Below, in pieces: positions 24,888-38,043 of a stretch of 64,000 nt of DNA. The notes below the pieces were generated by a model that worked only from the letters and a program-made list of their open reading frames with translations, searched no databases and was not told the DNA's origin. The DNA comes from Acanthochromis polyacanthus (Eukaryota; Chordata; Actinopteri; Pomacentridae): assembly GCF_021347895.1 (NCBI RefSeq), contig NC_067124.1, forward strand, positions 22,558,521 through 22,622,520, written 5' to 3'. Position numbers and translations under genes: made by a program. Within the stretch, counting starts at the first letter, position 1; each line of letters begins with the position of its first letter.

Positions 24888-27800
24888 TCAGATTTTGACC
24901 TGAGAGTACTGAGTCTCATCTTCAGAGCTGGTGGAGTCGCTGCTGGTGTCGCTGCTGGATCTCTGATGTCCACGCTTTGGCTTAAAGTTCACTTGAGAAT
25001 AGTTGACTTCTACTTCATCCTCACTGGTGTCTGAGTCAGAGTCAGATGGATCTGGGAGTTTGGCTGCACAGACCGAACTGACATTCTCATAGTCCGCCAG
25101 TCTTTCCATCTGTTTGTCAAAAGTAGCAGACAAGGGTTTGTGTTATAATTCATGGATTTCACAGCAAAATCTAAACAAAACCCACATTAGTTGCTGTGAA
25201 GACATGAAGTTGTGCTTGTTTCACTAAATTACTTTTACAAAAATGCAACATATAGTACGATAATGAAATAAAGTGAATATGATGCATGGAAAGAATGTGG
25301 TTTAGAAAAGTTTCTGACCTCATTAGATGCCTTTGCTTTGGACACTTTTGCATACACAACATCCTCTTCTGGTTTACTGGAAACAGAAATCATTAGAAAA
25401 TCTCCTTTGTAATAGTACATCTCTTATTATCTGTCTATATGCAAAACATAAATTCTTACTTATTCCCAAAGAGCAAAGAAGCATAGTTGAGGGAATCACT
25501 GGCCAAGTGTGCTTCATGCTTTTGCTTTGGCATTGGTGCAGAGGGAGCCTGAGCAGACGCAGACAGAAGACATCAGAGGACGTACAGTAATAAGTGAATC
25601 AGTTCATTCATGCTTTAAAATGAAGGCTGCAGGTTGTCCATTGATGCATCGCTCCACAGTGCAGAGTGCTGTACTGACAGATATCTATTGAGAGGACACA
25701 GCTACAGCACACACAGAGAAAGGCTAAATCAGCCAAAGACTCATCCGGTTTGTATGATAGAACTATAAAAAATAAAGCTTTTAGGAGACTGAATCCAGCA
25801 CAAAAGAACAGTGGCGTTGGCAGAAAGTGTTATCTTTTAGTGCAGATCTGGATCATAAACCTTCATTAAAATTGTGAGATGGTACATTATCTTTGGTGGA
25901 GGGTGTGCTGTCCAAGTGCTTCTCTCGTTTACTGTTTGTGTCAGATTGAAAGTGTATGAAGCTGCTGATGTTCTCACGTGATTGAGGCTAATGTTTTCAT
26001 TTCAGTGTGCAACATGAAAAAAATGACAACTTGTGTGGATTTTGGGGTTTTGCATAAATTTAAAAAAGCATATTTTAAAATGAGAGATGGTAAGGTAAAG
26101 ATAAATATGAGGGACGTGTTTCAGTGATCAACAGCAGATCTGCATCTATTATCACTGAGTAATTTACTTAGTTTTTAATGAAATTCTAAAAATCAATGAA
26201 CATTTCTTTGTTTTGAAGGTGATTTCACATCCACACTTGTAGTTTGGCTCTGTTGCAGTTTTCCCAGGGTTCCTGAGCAGTACTTCAGCTTTCATAATCA
26301 AATGTTAGGTTTTTATTCACAAATTTGTTTTAAAAATGCACAATAAAAACAGCAATGCACTTAACATTTGGTCAGTAAAACATAACTACATTTTGAAGTT
26401 TTCTTATTAAATTTTCTTACATTTTTTTTTATAGGTGTGACTGTTTTCAGAAAAAATGCATCATGTCGAAGTTGGAACATTTTGGATGATTTGGATGAAA
26501 AAGGTTAAAAAAAATCCAGCCAAAAATACTGTAGCAGAGGCTGAGATATCCTAAATGTACCCGTATAAATGTTTCATAACATTTTCTTCAGTTGTATCTT
26601 TCATTAGGCCTCTTTCGCCTGGTTACTACCCATATCTTTCCCACACACATTTCCAGCTCAGCCTTTCTGCTGTAAATCTGATCTTTCCCAGCCAAAGCTT
26701 AGATAACCACAAAAGCTTTACCACTTATTTTTGCCAGAGCCACAGAAGACATTTTGTGACTGTTTTTATAGCATGACATATAAAATCAGTTGATTGACTC
26801 TTTAATAAAGACCAAGACGCGTAAAGTTTTACTTCTCACATTGTGATTTTTTTTTCACTAAACCCTCTCATACGCCATACACTTTCATTTTCTGCTTTTT
26901 AATTTAGGCATTTTGAAGCATGTTTGGAGTTGGTTCACTCACCAGTTTCCCACTTGGCAGATTGACAACAGCGTAAACAGTGTTAATGTTGGATGCAGAC
27001 CTGTGAAACAACGATGAGAAGAGTAAAAACATGCATATGAAGTGACGGAGCAGACTCTCATTATTCCTTCTGCATCTGAACCATCTTAAATAGATGCTTT
27101 GACTAAAGAATGAGCAACATCCGGTTCGCTGTCCAACAAAGTGTTCCTTGTCCCGGGTGGGGACAGTGTGTCTTACGTGCTGTCTGGATGAGGCTGGCAG
27201 CGTTGGGCGTTTGGACGGCATGGCTGGTCTGGCAGGAGGTCATCCCTGCTCCTGAAAGGCTCTGTCAAAGCAGTCTCAGTCATCCTACTCCTCCCCCGAT
27301 TCCGCCGACCCTGAATTAGTTTACACACACATGCACAATGATGTCTCATTTTTTTGTCTAAATTTGTTCACTAGAAAATGTTGCACATATGAGTCATCAC
27401 CAGAGAACCACAAGAGGGCCGTGTGGTTCCTTGCCGATGTGATTTGTTCCTCCTGCGTCTGAAAACAAAAGTGACAGCGCAGTGGTCACACATGTTAGTT
27501 ATACATAACAAATCATCCGTCAATTTTTTCCATCAAAAAAATTCATATTTTACCTGTACAAAAATAAAATTAAAAGACAAATTAGCAACAGAAGGCAAAT
27601 CAAGCAGAAGATCTTCACGGCCATCATAAGTCTGTCTGTGGTAAGAAGAGATAGAGCATCAGAATGCAAACAGATCTGTGAACACGTGGCATAGTTTCAT
27701 AATGTTTTGATTTTATTAAGGAAAAAAAAAACAGGCTCACTCACCATCAAACAGCCTGATTGGGTCAGATGGTTTTTGATTTATCTCATTTCCTGCGATG

Positions 27801-30800
27801 CAGTAGTACTCTCCTTTTTGGTCTGAGTTCACTGTGAAGTTCTGACTTTCAGATACTTTTTCATCCCTTTTCTTATCATATGTCTTCTTGTACCATAAAT
27901 ATTTTTGGCTTCAGGATAACACTGAGTGATGCAGCTCAGCATCACAGAACGGATCCCACCAGACTGCTGCTGCTCTTCTCCTTTCAGGATTGTTACGCGT
28001 TTTGGAGCATCTGAACAGGGACATTTAGCAGAGAGGAAAGAGAGATGCAATGATTTACTCTGTATCATGGAGTTACAAGATGCAGTTAAGCCTAAACTTA
28101 TTCCTATCCATGACTAATTCAGATTCATAGCAAATTTTTGTTGGACCAATAAGTTTCTTCTGAATTGAAATGCCATAAACAAGAGACTGAAGATGGTTGG
28201 ACATCTTGTTAGAGATGTCCATGATTAATTTACATTTCTTCTAAAGAGACCACATCAATTATTCGTACCCCTTGAAAATCCTTCTGCAGATCTTCCGTAT
28301 ATTTTACAGCATTTTTGAACTCTATAAACTGAGAACAGCTGACTGCCATAATTCTGTTTAGTCAATTGCAAATCATGGTTCAAACTAAGTTGAGTGAACT
28401 TGTTATCAATGTCCATCACTCAGAGAGAGAAAGACACAGAGTTGCACACTGTGTCTGCTCACAAGACAGGGAAAGACTATGAACCAGGGATCTTGTTGCT
28501 GCAAGGCGAAAGTGCTAACCACTACTCCACTGTGGATCCCCAGTGGCAATAGTGCAAAGAATAATCACAAAGCACAAGGGCCTGGTAAGAAGACAAAAGC
28601 CGACCCAATAATGGCAAGAACGGTGGCTTGAGAGGCCAAAAAGAATCCAAGGATCACTATCAAAGGCATTCTGATGAATCTGAGCTGTTCTGACTCCAAC
28701 GTCCCAAACAAATGCTCCAAAGGGCATGGCACAAGGCTGGTTTCCATGGAAACCAATCATAGAGGACGCAGACACACAAAAGCTCACCTGGACAAATAAA
28801 GTAAGCTTTTGGCCATAAGTTCTGTGGTCAGATGAGGCAAAAATGGAGTTGTTTTGGCATAATGATGTGGCTTTTGTTTAGCAAAAGAAAGGAAAATTGT
28901 TCAAGGCCAAAAACACTGTTCCCAGGATCAAGCATGGTGGTGAGAATGTAACCCTTCAGGGGCGTTCTTTCAGCAAGTGCACCAGAGGATTTCGTGAAAG
29001 TAAATGGCATCATGAGGAAAGAGAAGTACATTAGGACTGTGCAAGAATATACTGGGGATCTGCAGAAAAAAATATGTCGGACAGCATAGTCCAACAAGGC
29101 AATGATCCAAAACATACAGTCAGAAAACAATGTCAGTATTGTTAGTGTCCCAGGCAGAGTCCAGACCTGAACTGTGAAACGGTGGTCATTCCTGGTTGGT
29201 TGGATGGAATCTCAATTGCCGAGTATAAAGTCCTGAAAAAGTGGGCTGATGTTTTATGGGGCAAGAGTCAACATTCAGACCTTTACTGAATAACTAATGT
29301 AAACTCTACAGGAGAAATCAGTGGACACACTTTCACATTTTCTCAATCCCAGTTGAAGTCCTCATACGCTATAATTTAAGCACTAAAAAGACATGACCCT
29401 TCATGTATTTTGGTAATTAGATATTTTGCTTTCATAAGAGCATGCAGCATACTTTATGTGAAATTGAACTTAGTATGTGTGTGTGCTCTGTATTTTTATT
29501 TTTGGGGAGAAAATGGATTCAAATTCAACATTACCTCTCCATTTTCCTTTCTGCCCCTAAAAAAGTTTGACCTACTAGTTTATCCATAGTGTGTGGTGTA
29601 CTTACACTGAACATGAACTTCAACTTGCTCAGAATTTCCAGGTCCAATTTCATTGATGGCTGTACAGCTGTAAAGTCCGCTGTCAGAGGGGCTGGCAGAC
29701 TTCACAGAGAAGGTCTTCTGATGGCTCTGGATGACTTCATTCCTCCCATTAATCTTCTTCATCCAGATGACAGAAGTCACTGCTGGGTAGGAACGGGCTC
29801 TGCAGTCCAGTGTGAATGCCATGTTTTCTTTCACAGTAAGACCAGGCTGAGCTTCTACCGTTACATCTTTGGGAGTATCTGCATTAAATATAAATGTCAA
29901 TTTAACAAAATAATAAAATAAGAAAGACATTGCTGTTTGATCAAAAGTTTTTTCTGTCAATAAAAATTGAATATTTCATTTTTTAAACTTACAGTAGGTC
30001 TGTTAAATTACATTTTACTTTTAGCAACAATAATGAAGTAGTAACACCATAAACAACATATTAGCTGGACCATGCTAGTAAAGTAGAATAACTTATTTGG
30101 CGAAAGAATGGCTGGATTGGATTACTGATGCTACTTCTGATATTGTATCACATCTGATAATCTGCTTTGTCTAAATCTACATCGTTAAAAGAATGAAGCA
30201 GTAAAATGGAGTACCTACAATTGGTACAGAAAGTATTCAGACCCGTTGAAAATTTTCACTCTCTGTGTCATTGCAGCCATTTGCCAAAATCAAAAAAGTT
30301 CATTTTTATTTCTTTTTTAATAAATTTGCAAAAATTTCTACATTTCTGTTTTTTTTTTCTGTCAAGATGGGGTGCTGAGTGTACATTAATGCGAAATAAA
30401 ATGAACTTTTTTGATTTTGGCAAATGGCTGCAATGAAACAGAGAGTGAAAAATTTCAAGGGGTCTGAATACTTTCCGTCCCCACTGTAATTTTTTTTCTG
30501 TTCTAATATCAAATCTGGAATGGAAAGTTTTGATATTGTCTGATTAACAAAACAAAAAGACCCACGCCACTCAGTCACTTACATTTTACCACTAATTTCC
30601 TCTGGTTGCTTTGCTGAGTTCCTTCGCTGTTTGCGGCTTTGCAGATGTAAACACCTGCGTCGGTTGAAGAAGCATTGAATGTGTAGTGAAAAATGTTCCT
30701 CTTATCATTGGGCTGAGAGAATTTCCAGTATGAAAACTGATGGTTTGATGAGGATTTCCTCATAATAGTGAAAGATGATGATGGGAAACTTTCAGCAGTG

Positions 30801-33800
30801 CAGCTGATTCTGATCATCTGACCCTCTGTGACCTCGGCATCCATAGACAGCGTGACCTTGGTTGGAGGAACTGTGAAGAAAAAGCAGCTGTGAACTTGTT
30901 TTTCAGGAGGATTCTTTTTTAATTTAGTGTATTGTGTGATATTACAGGTGAAGTCTATGTAGAGGAAGTCAATTCTTGCTTTGAGTTTGACATTTGTTTG
31001 GTGTCTGCTAATAGTTAGATGAAAATACTGATACCGTTCTCATGTCATTCTATGAAATATTGAACCAAAAAAGGCAAAAAGGAGTCTGTTTTTGGGGGAT
31101 GGATGTTATAAATGCAGATTTTTCTAAACATGTACAGAAACCTTACTTGGGTGCAACACTATTAGAAGAACTCAGTCACTTACACAGCACTTGTATGCAC
31201 ACCGGGGTACTGGTATCCCCCTTGTCGATGTTGTTGGTTGCGTTGCATCTGTAACATGCTTCATCTTTTCTTTGGACCCTCTCCAATCTCAGCATCCATT
31301 GTTCTGAGATGGGTGTCCACTGTGAGGAGTCAGTCTGTTTGTACCAGGAGTACCAGCCAGCTGGCTTTGCATCAGTGATACAGGTTAAAGTGAGGATGCT
31401 GTTAACTTTCACTCTCGTATTTTGTGCTTCACCAAGGGAAATTCTGGTGTTCCTTGGCCGGTCTCGGGGGAAAAAAACAACTTTCATTATACATTGGATG
31501 GTGATACAATCTAGAGAGCATCAGCGCCAAATTCTTTTACTTTTCTCGACTATCAGCAACATCACTGACATACAGTTAAGCTCTATATTGTTCATTCCCA
31601 TGATAAATTTTGATGTGTAGTGCATTTTTAATTGATCACTGGGTTTCTTCTGGCTGAGAATGACATAAACAAGGGATAAGATAAGATAAGATAAGATAAG
31701 GGATAAAATGGTATGACATTGTGCTAGAGGTGTTTGAGCTACAAAAAAACGCAATTTCTGCATTTATTCATACCCTTTGTAGGAATAGCCTTGATTTGCC
31801 GCAACAGCACTGAAATAGTTTCTGCAATTGCTAAACTGCTTTTTGCATGCTTCCTCTGGGATTGTGAACCACCACCAGGGAGGATTCCATGTGCATATTG
31901 TTTTCTGTCAACCATTTCTCCACAACTTTACCCGTATGTTGCAGATCATTGTCTTGTTGGAAGGTTCTATGCTGCATGAAACCGAGTTTTTCTGCCTGAT
32001 GTTTTTCTACAAAATATTTATGTAGTTCTATCTCCTCATGTGGCCGTTAAACTTTCAAAAGGTTGTCTGACCAATTGGTGTAAAGACACACCCATTGCTT
32101 TCCTTTCCCGCCACTGTGTTTGACTGTTAGGATGGTGTTCTCAGGGTTAAATGCCTATAATTTGCTTTTGGGTCATTCCGTGTGGTTTCACCAGATGGTG
32201 GTTGCCACACCATTTTCAAATTAATCCTAAATTTGCATGCCATTAGATAGTCACAAAAGTACTTTCTATGCAAAATTGTAGGCCTGTAGCTCAAATAGTT
32301 TCTGAGTTGTGGGGTTCTGAAATTTTCAGAATTTGGGCTATAAATAGCCCAAAAAAAGCCTCGCCAGGGTTTTTTGCATCTTTATTTGGTTAATTCTCAG
32401 CCTCGAGACCAGAGAGCTGTGAGTTGGTAAACAAGGCCTCTGCATGTAGCTAGTGCCCCACAAACATCCCCAGGTGTTTCCCTAAACTCTGCAGGCCATG
32501 GGTGCTTGCTAAAAATGCTAAAAAATTAAGAAAAACCTAATCGCGAGTGGGGTTTGGGACCTTAAAAGTACTAGAAATACCGCACAGAAGTGTTCTGACA
32601 CCTCTGGGTTCCATTCTACACAAACTTGTGTGATAACTTAGCAAACTGGAGCTTTCTAGGTACCTCAGTTACTTTGTGTATCTGTCTTAGAGAAGTGTCC
32701 TCCTTCAACAGTTTCCATGGAGACCAGTCTTGTGCTGTATTGACTGAGATTTCTGCCTTGAAATGTTGACACCAGAACTGCTCTGATTCATCAGGATGGG
32801 CCTTGGTTTGATTCTTCTTAGCCACTCACTCTAAAATTCTTGTCAGTGAAGATATTCCTCGGTATAGAACTTCCTGTACTTTCTGGTGCTTGAAAACACT
32901 TGGATGTTGCTTCATATCCTTGATCCATTAGGGTTCAATTGATGAACCCTAATTGCAAGCTCATTAGGCTCTCTAAGCTCTCTAAGGTTTTAGCCATGAG
33001 CTGAAACTGACTAGTAACTTACTAAGGAAGTGTTTTCATGAATACTGCATTAAAAAGAGTGTGGTAGAAATTCCCAGGACCACTGGGAATGATACAGTAG
33101 CTTAGATTTTATGGAAGAGTGCAATGATTTTAGGTACTACAAGTAATTTTTGACGTGTAATTTTAGTAAGAAAACATTGAAATATTTAAAATGCATCATT
33201 AATATCTCTGGTAAAATGTCTTGATGTCTTCTTATTACTTCTTTATATCATTCTCAGCCAGAAGAAAGCCATTGGTAGATTCATGATAAATATCCAAACC
33301 TGGCATGGGTATGACTAATTTTGACCTTAGCTATACACAATGAGAAGTGAAACTTACATTGAACCAGAACACTGCGTGGCTTGGATGTCCCAGAACCTGC
33401 AGTGTTTGTAGCTGTACACGTGTAGCTGCCACTGTCCTCTGGTTGAATATTTCTGGCAACAAATGTCTGAAGCCGTCCGACCCGATTACCATCCTTAGTC
33501 CAACTAAATTGGACATTCGTAGGATTGCTTCTCTTCACATTACATCTAAAAGTAACTTTATCTCCTTGTTTAATGTCCGTGAGGCTTCCTTCAGGCTCCT
33601 TTGAAATCTGTACCTCAACTTCTGGGACATCTGAAACAGAAGATTTCAGCAATTTTTTAGGTTGATGAAGTGCAATGAAAATGCAGTGTTTGAAAGCCAA
33701 ACAATGCAAAATAATAGAGGATTTCCATTCAAACACATGCACATCTTTCTATTTCTGGCTTGGTCTTGTTTACAAATACAATTTTAAACTGCACCAATAA

Positions 33801-36718
33801 ATTCATTCTACGGCTAATACAAAATATGGTGATTTATTAGTGGGAAAATTTAAACAAAAAGGGAAATACTCACATGTGACATCAACAGTGACCGTTCTTG
33901 AGCGTTGTTTATCAAGTTTATTTTTAACTTCACAATAGTACGATCCACTGTGTGAAGAATTAATTGGTCTTATTGTCCAGTTGGCTCCTGAGAATTGCTG
34001 TACCTCATTATGAAACCAGGTAAAGGTGAGGTCCGGTTGCCCTTTTGAAGAGCAGGTCAGAGTCACAGTGTCTCCTTCTTTGATTGTTGATGAGCTGATC
34101 TTAGCGGATGTCTCTCTAGGAGCGTCTGTGTCAACGAAATCAAAAAAAGTAAGGAGGAATCTTTCACACACACAAACAGCATTGTTTAATCAGATGAAAT
34201 GTGGAGAATGGAAACAGCATGATCTCAAAGTTACACTTTTAAATTCATCATCTGCAGTGACCAGGCAAAGAGATCCTGTCTTCAAACAGGAATTTTGTGC
34301 AAATTAACAGATATTTCATTTTAACCAGTCACATTTTACTGACATAGAAGTAAAAAGGATACAAACTGTAAATAAAATAAATGTAATTTAGGTGTCTTGC
34401 ATGCACAAGCTCACCTTGAGCTGCTTGCATTCTGATAAACAGCATTTTAAATTGTGATTTTAAATGTTAATCTATTGAGAATTTAGTTCTTTTACAACAG
34501 AAGTAGTAACAGTGTAATGAGCAAGTCAGACTTTTTTTTTTTATTATTAGCTCCTGTAATAAAAGACACATTTAAAAAACAATAAAATAAAAAACTTTTT
34601 GTGCACATGTGACCTTAAAATTTTGGTCACAGATTGATTGTTTTTCTCAGTAGTAAATATAACCACTAAACAATAGACATGACATCAAACAAACAACTTT
34701 ATGAACTTACATTCTACAATTATTTTGGTCTTCTGGATCAAATATTTGTCTTCATCTGATGTTTGACAGGTAAACTCTTTTCCATCATCCATCCAGGTGG
34801 CAGTAAAGCTGACAGTGGTGATAGATGTCTTTGTAGATGTTTCGTCTGGAAGGTACACTGAGGGCAGCTGGGTCAGAGGTTCAATTTTTGGCTTTGGACA
34901 CGAACTTAACGTGGAGCATGTGAGCTTTATTCTGTCATTTTCCCTCGCGACTGGTGGTTGTTCAAAAATGATAGGACATGGATTATCTGAAACAAAGACA
35001 TCAGAAATGTAACAATGAATGTAGTAAGTATACAGTGTAAGTATAAAACAGTGTTGTTCTAAATACCAGTGGTGGAAGAAGAATTCAAATAGTTTTTCTC
35101 ATGTACAAATCCTAACACAGCAATGTGAAAATATTCCATCACAAGTTAAAGTCCTGCATTAAAAATCATACTCAAGTAAATGTTTCAAAATAAAAACACT
35201 GGTTTGCTCCCTCTGGCTGATTTCCTTTATTAGAATATATTATGCATTAATACTGAGGCATCAGTGTGTCAGCAGCATGTTCTTGTTTTAGCTGCTGCAA
35301 ATGGAGCTATTTTCAACTACATAGGTTTATACACAGCGACACCAGATCAGCTTTAGATGAATATTAAGAGAGGACAGTAAGGACATATTCTGAAACACAA
35401 ATCTTTTCATTTTGTAGCTTTTGGACTATTTTTCTAATCTTTGATTTTTGGTGAGATGTTGAATAATTTGAACATTTAATACAATGAAATAATTTGAGAA
35501 GTTTAGAGGGGAAAAAAAATCCCCATTTGATGGAGTTGTAAACAATTCAAAAACATCTGAAGTGTGACCCAAAAAAAATGGAAGGTTTCATTTTTAGCAT
35601 TATATATGAATGTAGTGGAGTACTTTAGTACAGTGCAGGAGTAAATGTGTATCCCACTGAAGATGAATACATGCATTTTATCAAAAAAAAAAGATTTTAG
35701 AATTCGCTGCAGCATGGAGCTTCAGTAAACTGCTCTTTAGTCATAATTCATGATACTGGCCATGATAAAACACATGGAGTAACAGTCTCCAAGTTAATGC
35801 TGAAGATACCCCCGTAAATTATATCCTTTCGTTACAAAGGTTTTGAAATAAAAGAAACAAAAAGAAAAGATGTTCATGAAATCTAACTATTCTGGGTAAA
35901 GAGGTATGTAAAAGAGAACAACCTGTCAAAATGAGGGATCTGGTAGGATTTACCTTTCAATCTGTTTGGCATCAGAATCCCACTGAGACACTTCAAAGTG
36001 AAGGAGAGCTGTACAGTGACTCCATTTTGAGTATTTTGTTTTATTATTTTTTGAATAAAGGTATGAATTCTCAGTTATCAGTTATTTTATTTACATGTAA
36101 CATTCATTACATGACATTACACTTTACATTTTCCTTGTGCATCTTCTTGTCTTCTGATCTTTACTCACCTTTAACTCTGAGTGTCGTCCATGGTTCAGTC
36201 ATCCATATTTCTGTTCCTTTTCCTTCAAATCTGAAAGAATAATTTCCACTGTCTGTTTTGCTCAGGTCACAGATTAAAATATTGCACTGTGACTGTTTGA
36301 ATGGAATCTCTGTTATACTTCGAGTGCAGTTAGATGTTACTCTGTTTTTAAACTCTGGACTGAGAGGACGTTTTGTCTGATCCGTACTGTGTATAATGGT
36401 GCCACTAAATCCAAATGTTTTATTGATCCATTTTGGATTCTTCATCCAAAACCAGTGAGCACCTTCAGTATTAACAGATCGCATGACTTGTAATTTGATT
36501 TCAGCGCAGGATCCCTCTGTAGCCGTCAGCTCAGGTTCTTGTAGACTGAATGGGCGTGTCTGACAAGGAAAACCTGTGATGTTGGAGAACAAGCAGAAAA
36601 GTCAGCTAATGAATATGACTTTAATGCGAATGTTCAAATAACATCACTGTGAAGTTGTGGAATACCTACTTTTAATCTGGGTCAGAAATACCAACCACCA
36701 GAGTGTGTGAGCATTCAT
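24888..36718 (-). CDS. cd22: CD22-like receptor, eight Ig domains, one exon frameshifted
   Basis: Exons in gene order: 36670-36718 (signal), 36169-36573 (V), then C2-type 34711-34986, 33874-34125, 33358-33630, 31184-31462, 30583-30870, 29606-29878, 27745-28010; transmembrane 27554-27635; tail 26943-27000, 25460-25548, 25319-25376, 24888-25109. The V domain F-G region SFRFEGKGTEIWM recalls human CD22 (R-x-E-x-K-x-E-x-W-M) and keeps the sialic-acid arginine. Tail motifs are TVYAVV, LNYASL, VVYAKV, DYENV, VNYSQV and TQYSQV: ITIM/ITSM types plus a CD22-like YEN Grb2 site. All phases agree except exon 27745-28010, whose 266 bases break the frame, so the gene may be a pseudogene, or this may be an assembly error. 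A 5' untranslated exon may end near 36844. CD22 damps B-cell receptor signalling. Confidence 0.8.
27745..28010 (-). pseudogene. cd22: Frameshifted last Ig exon of the CD22-like gene
   Basis: The exon has good borders (acceptor CTGTTCAG, donor GTGAGT) but a length of 266, one base short of a multiple of three. Reading in from the acceptor gives DAPKRVTILKGEEQQQSGG up to CYPEAK. After an A5 run at about 27900 the Ig signature continues only in another frame: YLWYKKTYDKK, then DQKGEYYCIAGNEI. Every other exon of the gene is in phase, so the missing base is confined to this homopolymer. Confidence 0.85.
28440..28550 (-). repeat. tRNA-derived SINE, minus orientation
   Basis: On the minus strand it reads 'gtagtggttagcactttcgc' then 'cttgcagcaacaagatccc' and 'tggttcatagtc', matching the common fish SINE body 'agtggttagcactgtcgcct...gggttcgaatcc'. 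It lies in an intron of the CD22-like gene. Confidence 0.7.
28600..29345 (+). mobile_element. Decayed Tc1-like element
   Basis: Degenerate transposase motifs on the plus strand: 'tctgtggtcagatgaggcaaa' (WSDEAK), then 'gttgttttggcat', 'aggcaatgatccaaaacata' (GNDPKHT), and 'agtccagacctgaac' (SPDLN). Frames are broken many times. The motif order and spacing match Tc1 transposases. Exact ends were not found. Confidence 0.75.
30218..30486. mobile_element. Tc1/mariner-type MITE with ~95-base inverted repeats
   Basis: Ends 'CAATTGGTACAGAAAGTATT' and the inverse of 'CAGTGGGGACGGAAAGTATT'. The arms continue as inverted copies through 'cattgcagccatttgccaaa' to 'tcaaaaaagttcatttt', nearly meeting in the middle. 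TA dinucleotides flank it at 30216-30217 and 30487-30488. It is non-coding and lies in an intron of the CD22-like gene. Confidence 0.9.
31675..31700. repeat. (GATAA)n microsatellite
   Basis: Five consecutive GATAA pentamers. Confidence 0.9.
31740..32170 (-). mobile_element. Decayed Tc1-like transposase fragment
   Basis: The minus strand reads 'ttccaacaagacaatgatct' (FQQDND), followed by a KVVEKWL-like segment and ENNMHM, typical of Tc1 transposases between the second Asp and the final Glu. An upstream match to the GGG region also remains (TVKHSGG). Several frameshifts are present. It lies in an intron of the CD22-like gene and is a different Tc1 lineage from the two copies at 1-1477 and 41448-43083. 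Confidence 0.75.
32163..33357. other. Intron of the CD22-like gene, probably old repeat
   Basis: Starts with 'gggtcattccgtgtggtttc', which I associate with dispersed fish repeats, and runs on without Ig homology. A 69-codon minus-strand frame at 32616-32825 has no recognisable family. Nothing functional can be claimed. Confidence 0.35.
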
Positions 36719-36741
36719 CTTCACACAGCATAAAACGTGAT

Positions 36742-38043
36742 CGCTGAAACCAAACAAACAGAAATTTGTGTCTGAACATAACTGTACACATCATATCATT
36801 TATATATCATGAAATATGATTGTAAACTTGAATCATCCTCACCAGGTAGTTCTTGTTTTCAGTGCAGAACAGCTGCTCTCAGGATTTCTCTTCCTCCCCT
36901 TATTTTTGTGTTTCTGACATCATTTAGAACTGTTTAAAGACAGTTGTGTCTTTTTGATTCTGGAGATTCTGAAGCACAAACATGATTCTTTTTTCACCCA
37001 ACTACAGCTGGGCAATTAATCTTTTTGTTTTTAGAGAGAATACTTTGACAGAAACAGCTCCATGCAGTATCGTTGTAATTAGTATGTCTTGATACGACAG
37101 CCACAAAAACAAACATTTGTCCGGTGAAACAATTTAAGGCTTAGACTCTTTTTCATTTAATATCTAAAATATGATTTGGAGGAGCATTTACTTGTCATCT
37201 GTTGTTTTAAAATAACTTTTGCCTGCTTCACCAGTCATGCTTTCATGAGTGCAAACGGCATAGTGCGTTTAATTTCCCGATTTTGGTCTTTTATTCTCCA
37301 AAAATTGAAGTGTAATGTTTCAAAAAAATGAGAGCAGCATCTCTCAAACGTTCCATATACAGCATATACCGTGTATCACTTCAAAATACTGCAGTATACT
37401 TGTCGATAGAAGGTAAGTCATTTTCCTTCTCATCAAGTGCTCTTTTTGAAATCAAACCTCTTTTTTCCTCTAGACACAAAGATTCTCTGTATTGTATCTT
37501 CCCAGTGCTTTAGAATAAAACAGAGATGCTTAAATCAGGAGAATGTTAAAACCAAAATATAAAAATGAGCTTGTTCTTACCTCAGAGGATTCACTTCTAG
37601 CAGGACATGCAACTCAATATTCCTTCTTCAGAAACAGTAAAGTTTAAAAAAAGGGAAGTTTTCACAGTTGACTTAAATTATTCTATAATTTGCATCCCTT
37701 TGTAAGTCAGAGCGCACAGTCTTGAGCTGCATCGATGAAAATGATCAAATATTTCTTCTCGGCAACAGTACAGCATGCACGTAGCTGAATCTGCTCTCAC
37801 TTCCTCTATCTACATTTTTGCATTCAGGGTATGTGAGGCAAAGAGTAACGTAGAGTACTTGGCATTTATTTGCAGGATTTATGTCTACACAGTATTTACA
37901 GTGTTCATGAGTACTAAGAGTGAAAATATACTGTATCAAAAGATTTGGAGATATCGTATGAATTGTGTGTTTCTTATATTCCAAAGCATACAAAGAGTAC
38001 CACACATAAACAGGAAACCTCACACAAAGAGAAAATCATTCAT
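36742..38043. other. Intergenic, CD22-like to IRGQ-like gene
   Basis: Holds the likely 5' region of the CD22-like gene. Untranslated exon candidates have minus-strand donors CTG|GTGAGG near 36844 and GAG|GTAAGA near 37585. It also holds the 3' region of the IRGQ-like gene, with a minus-strand AATAAA near 37866. No other gene was seen. Confidence 0.45.

Noticed and set aside
27420..27470. Possible juxtamembrane exon encoding RRRRNKSHRQG in the CD22-like gene
   Set aside because: It has a fair acceptor, but its donors leave a phase that does not fit the next exon, while the transmembrane exon joins 26943-27000 perfectly. It could still be an alternative terminal exon.
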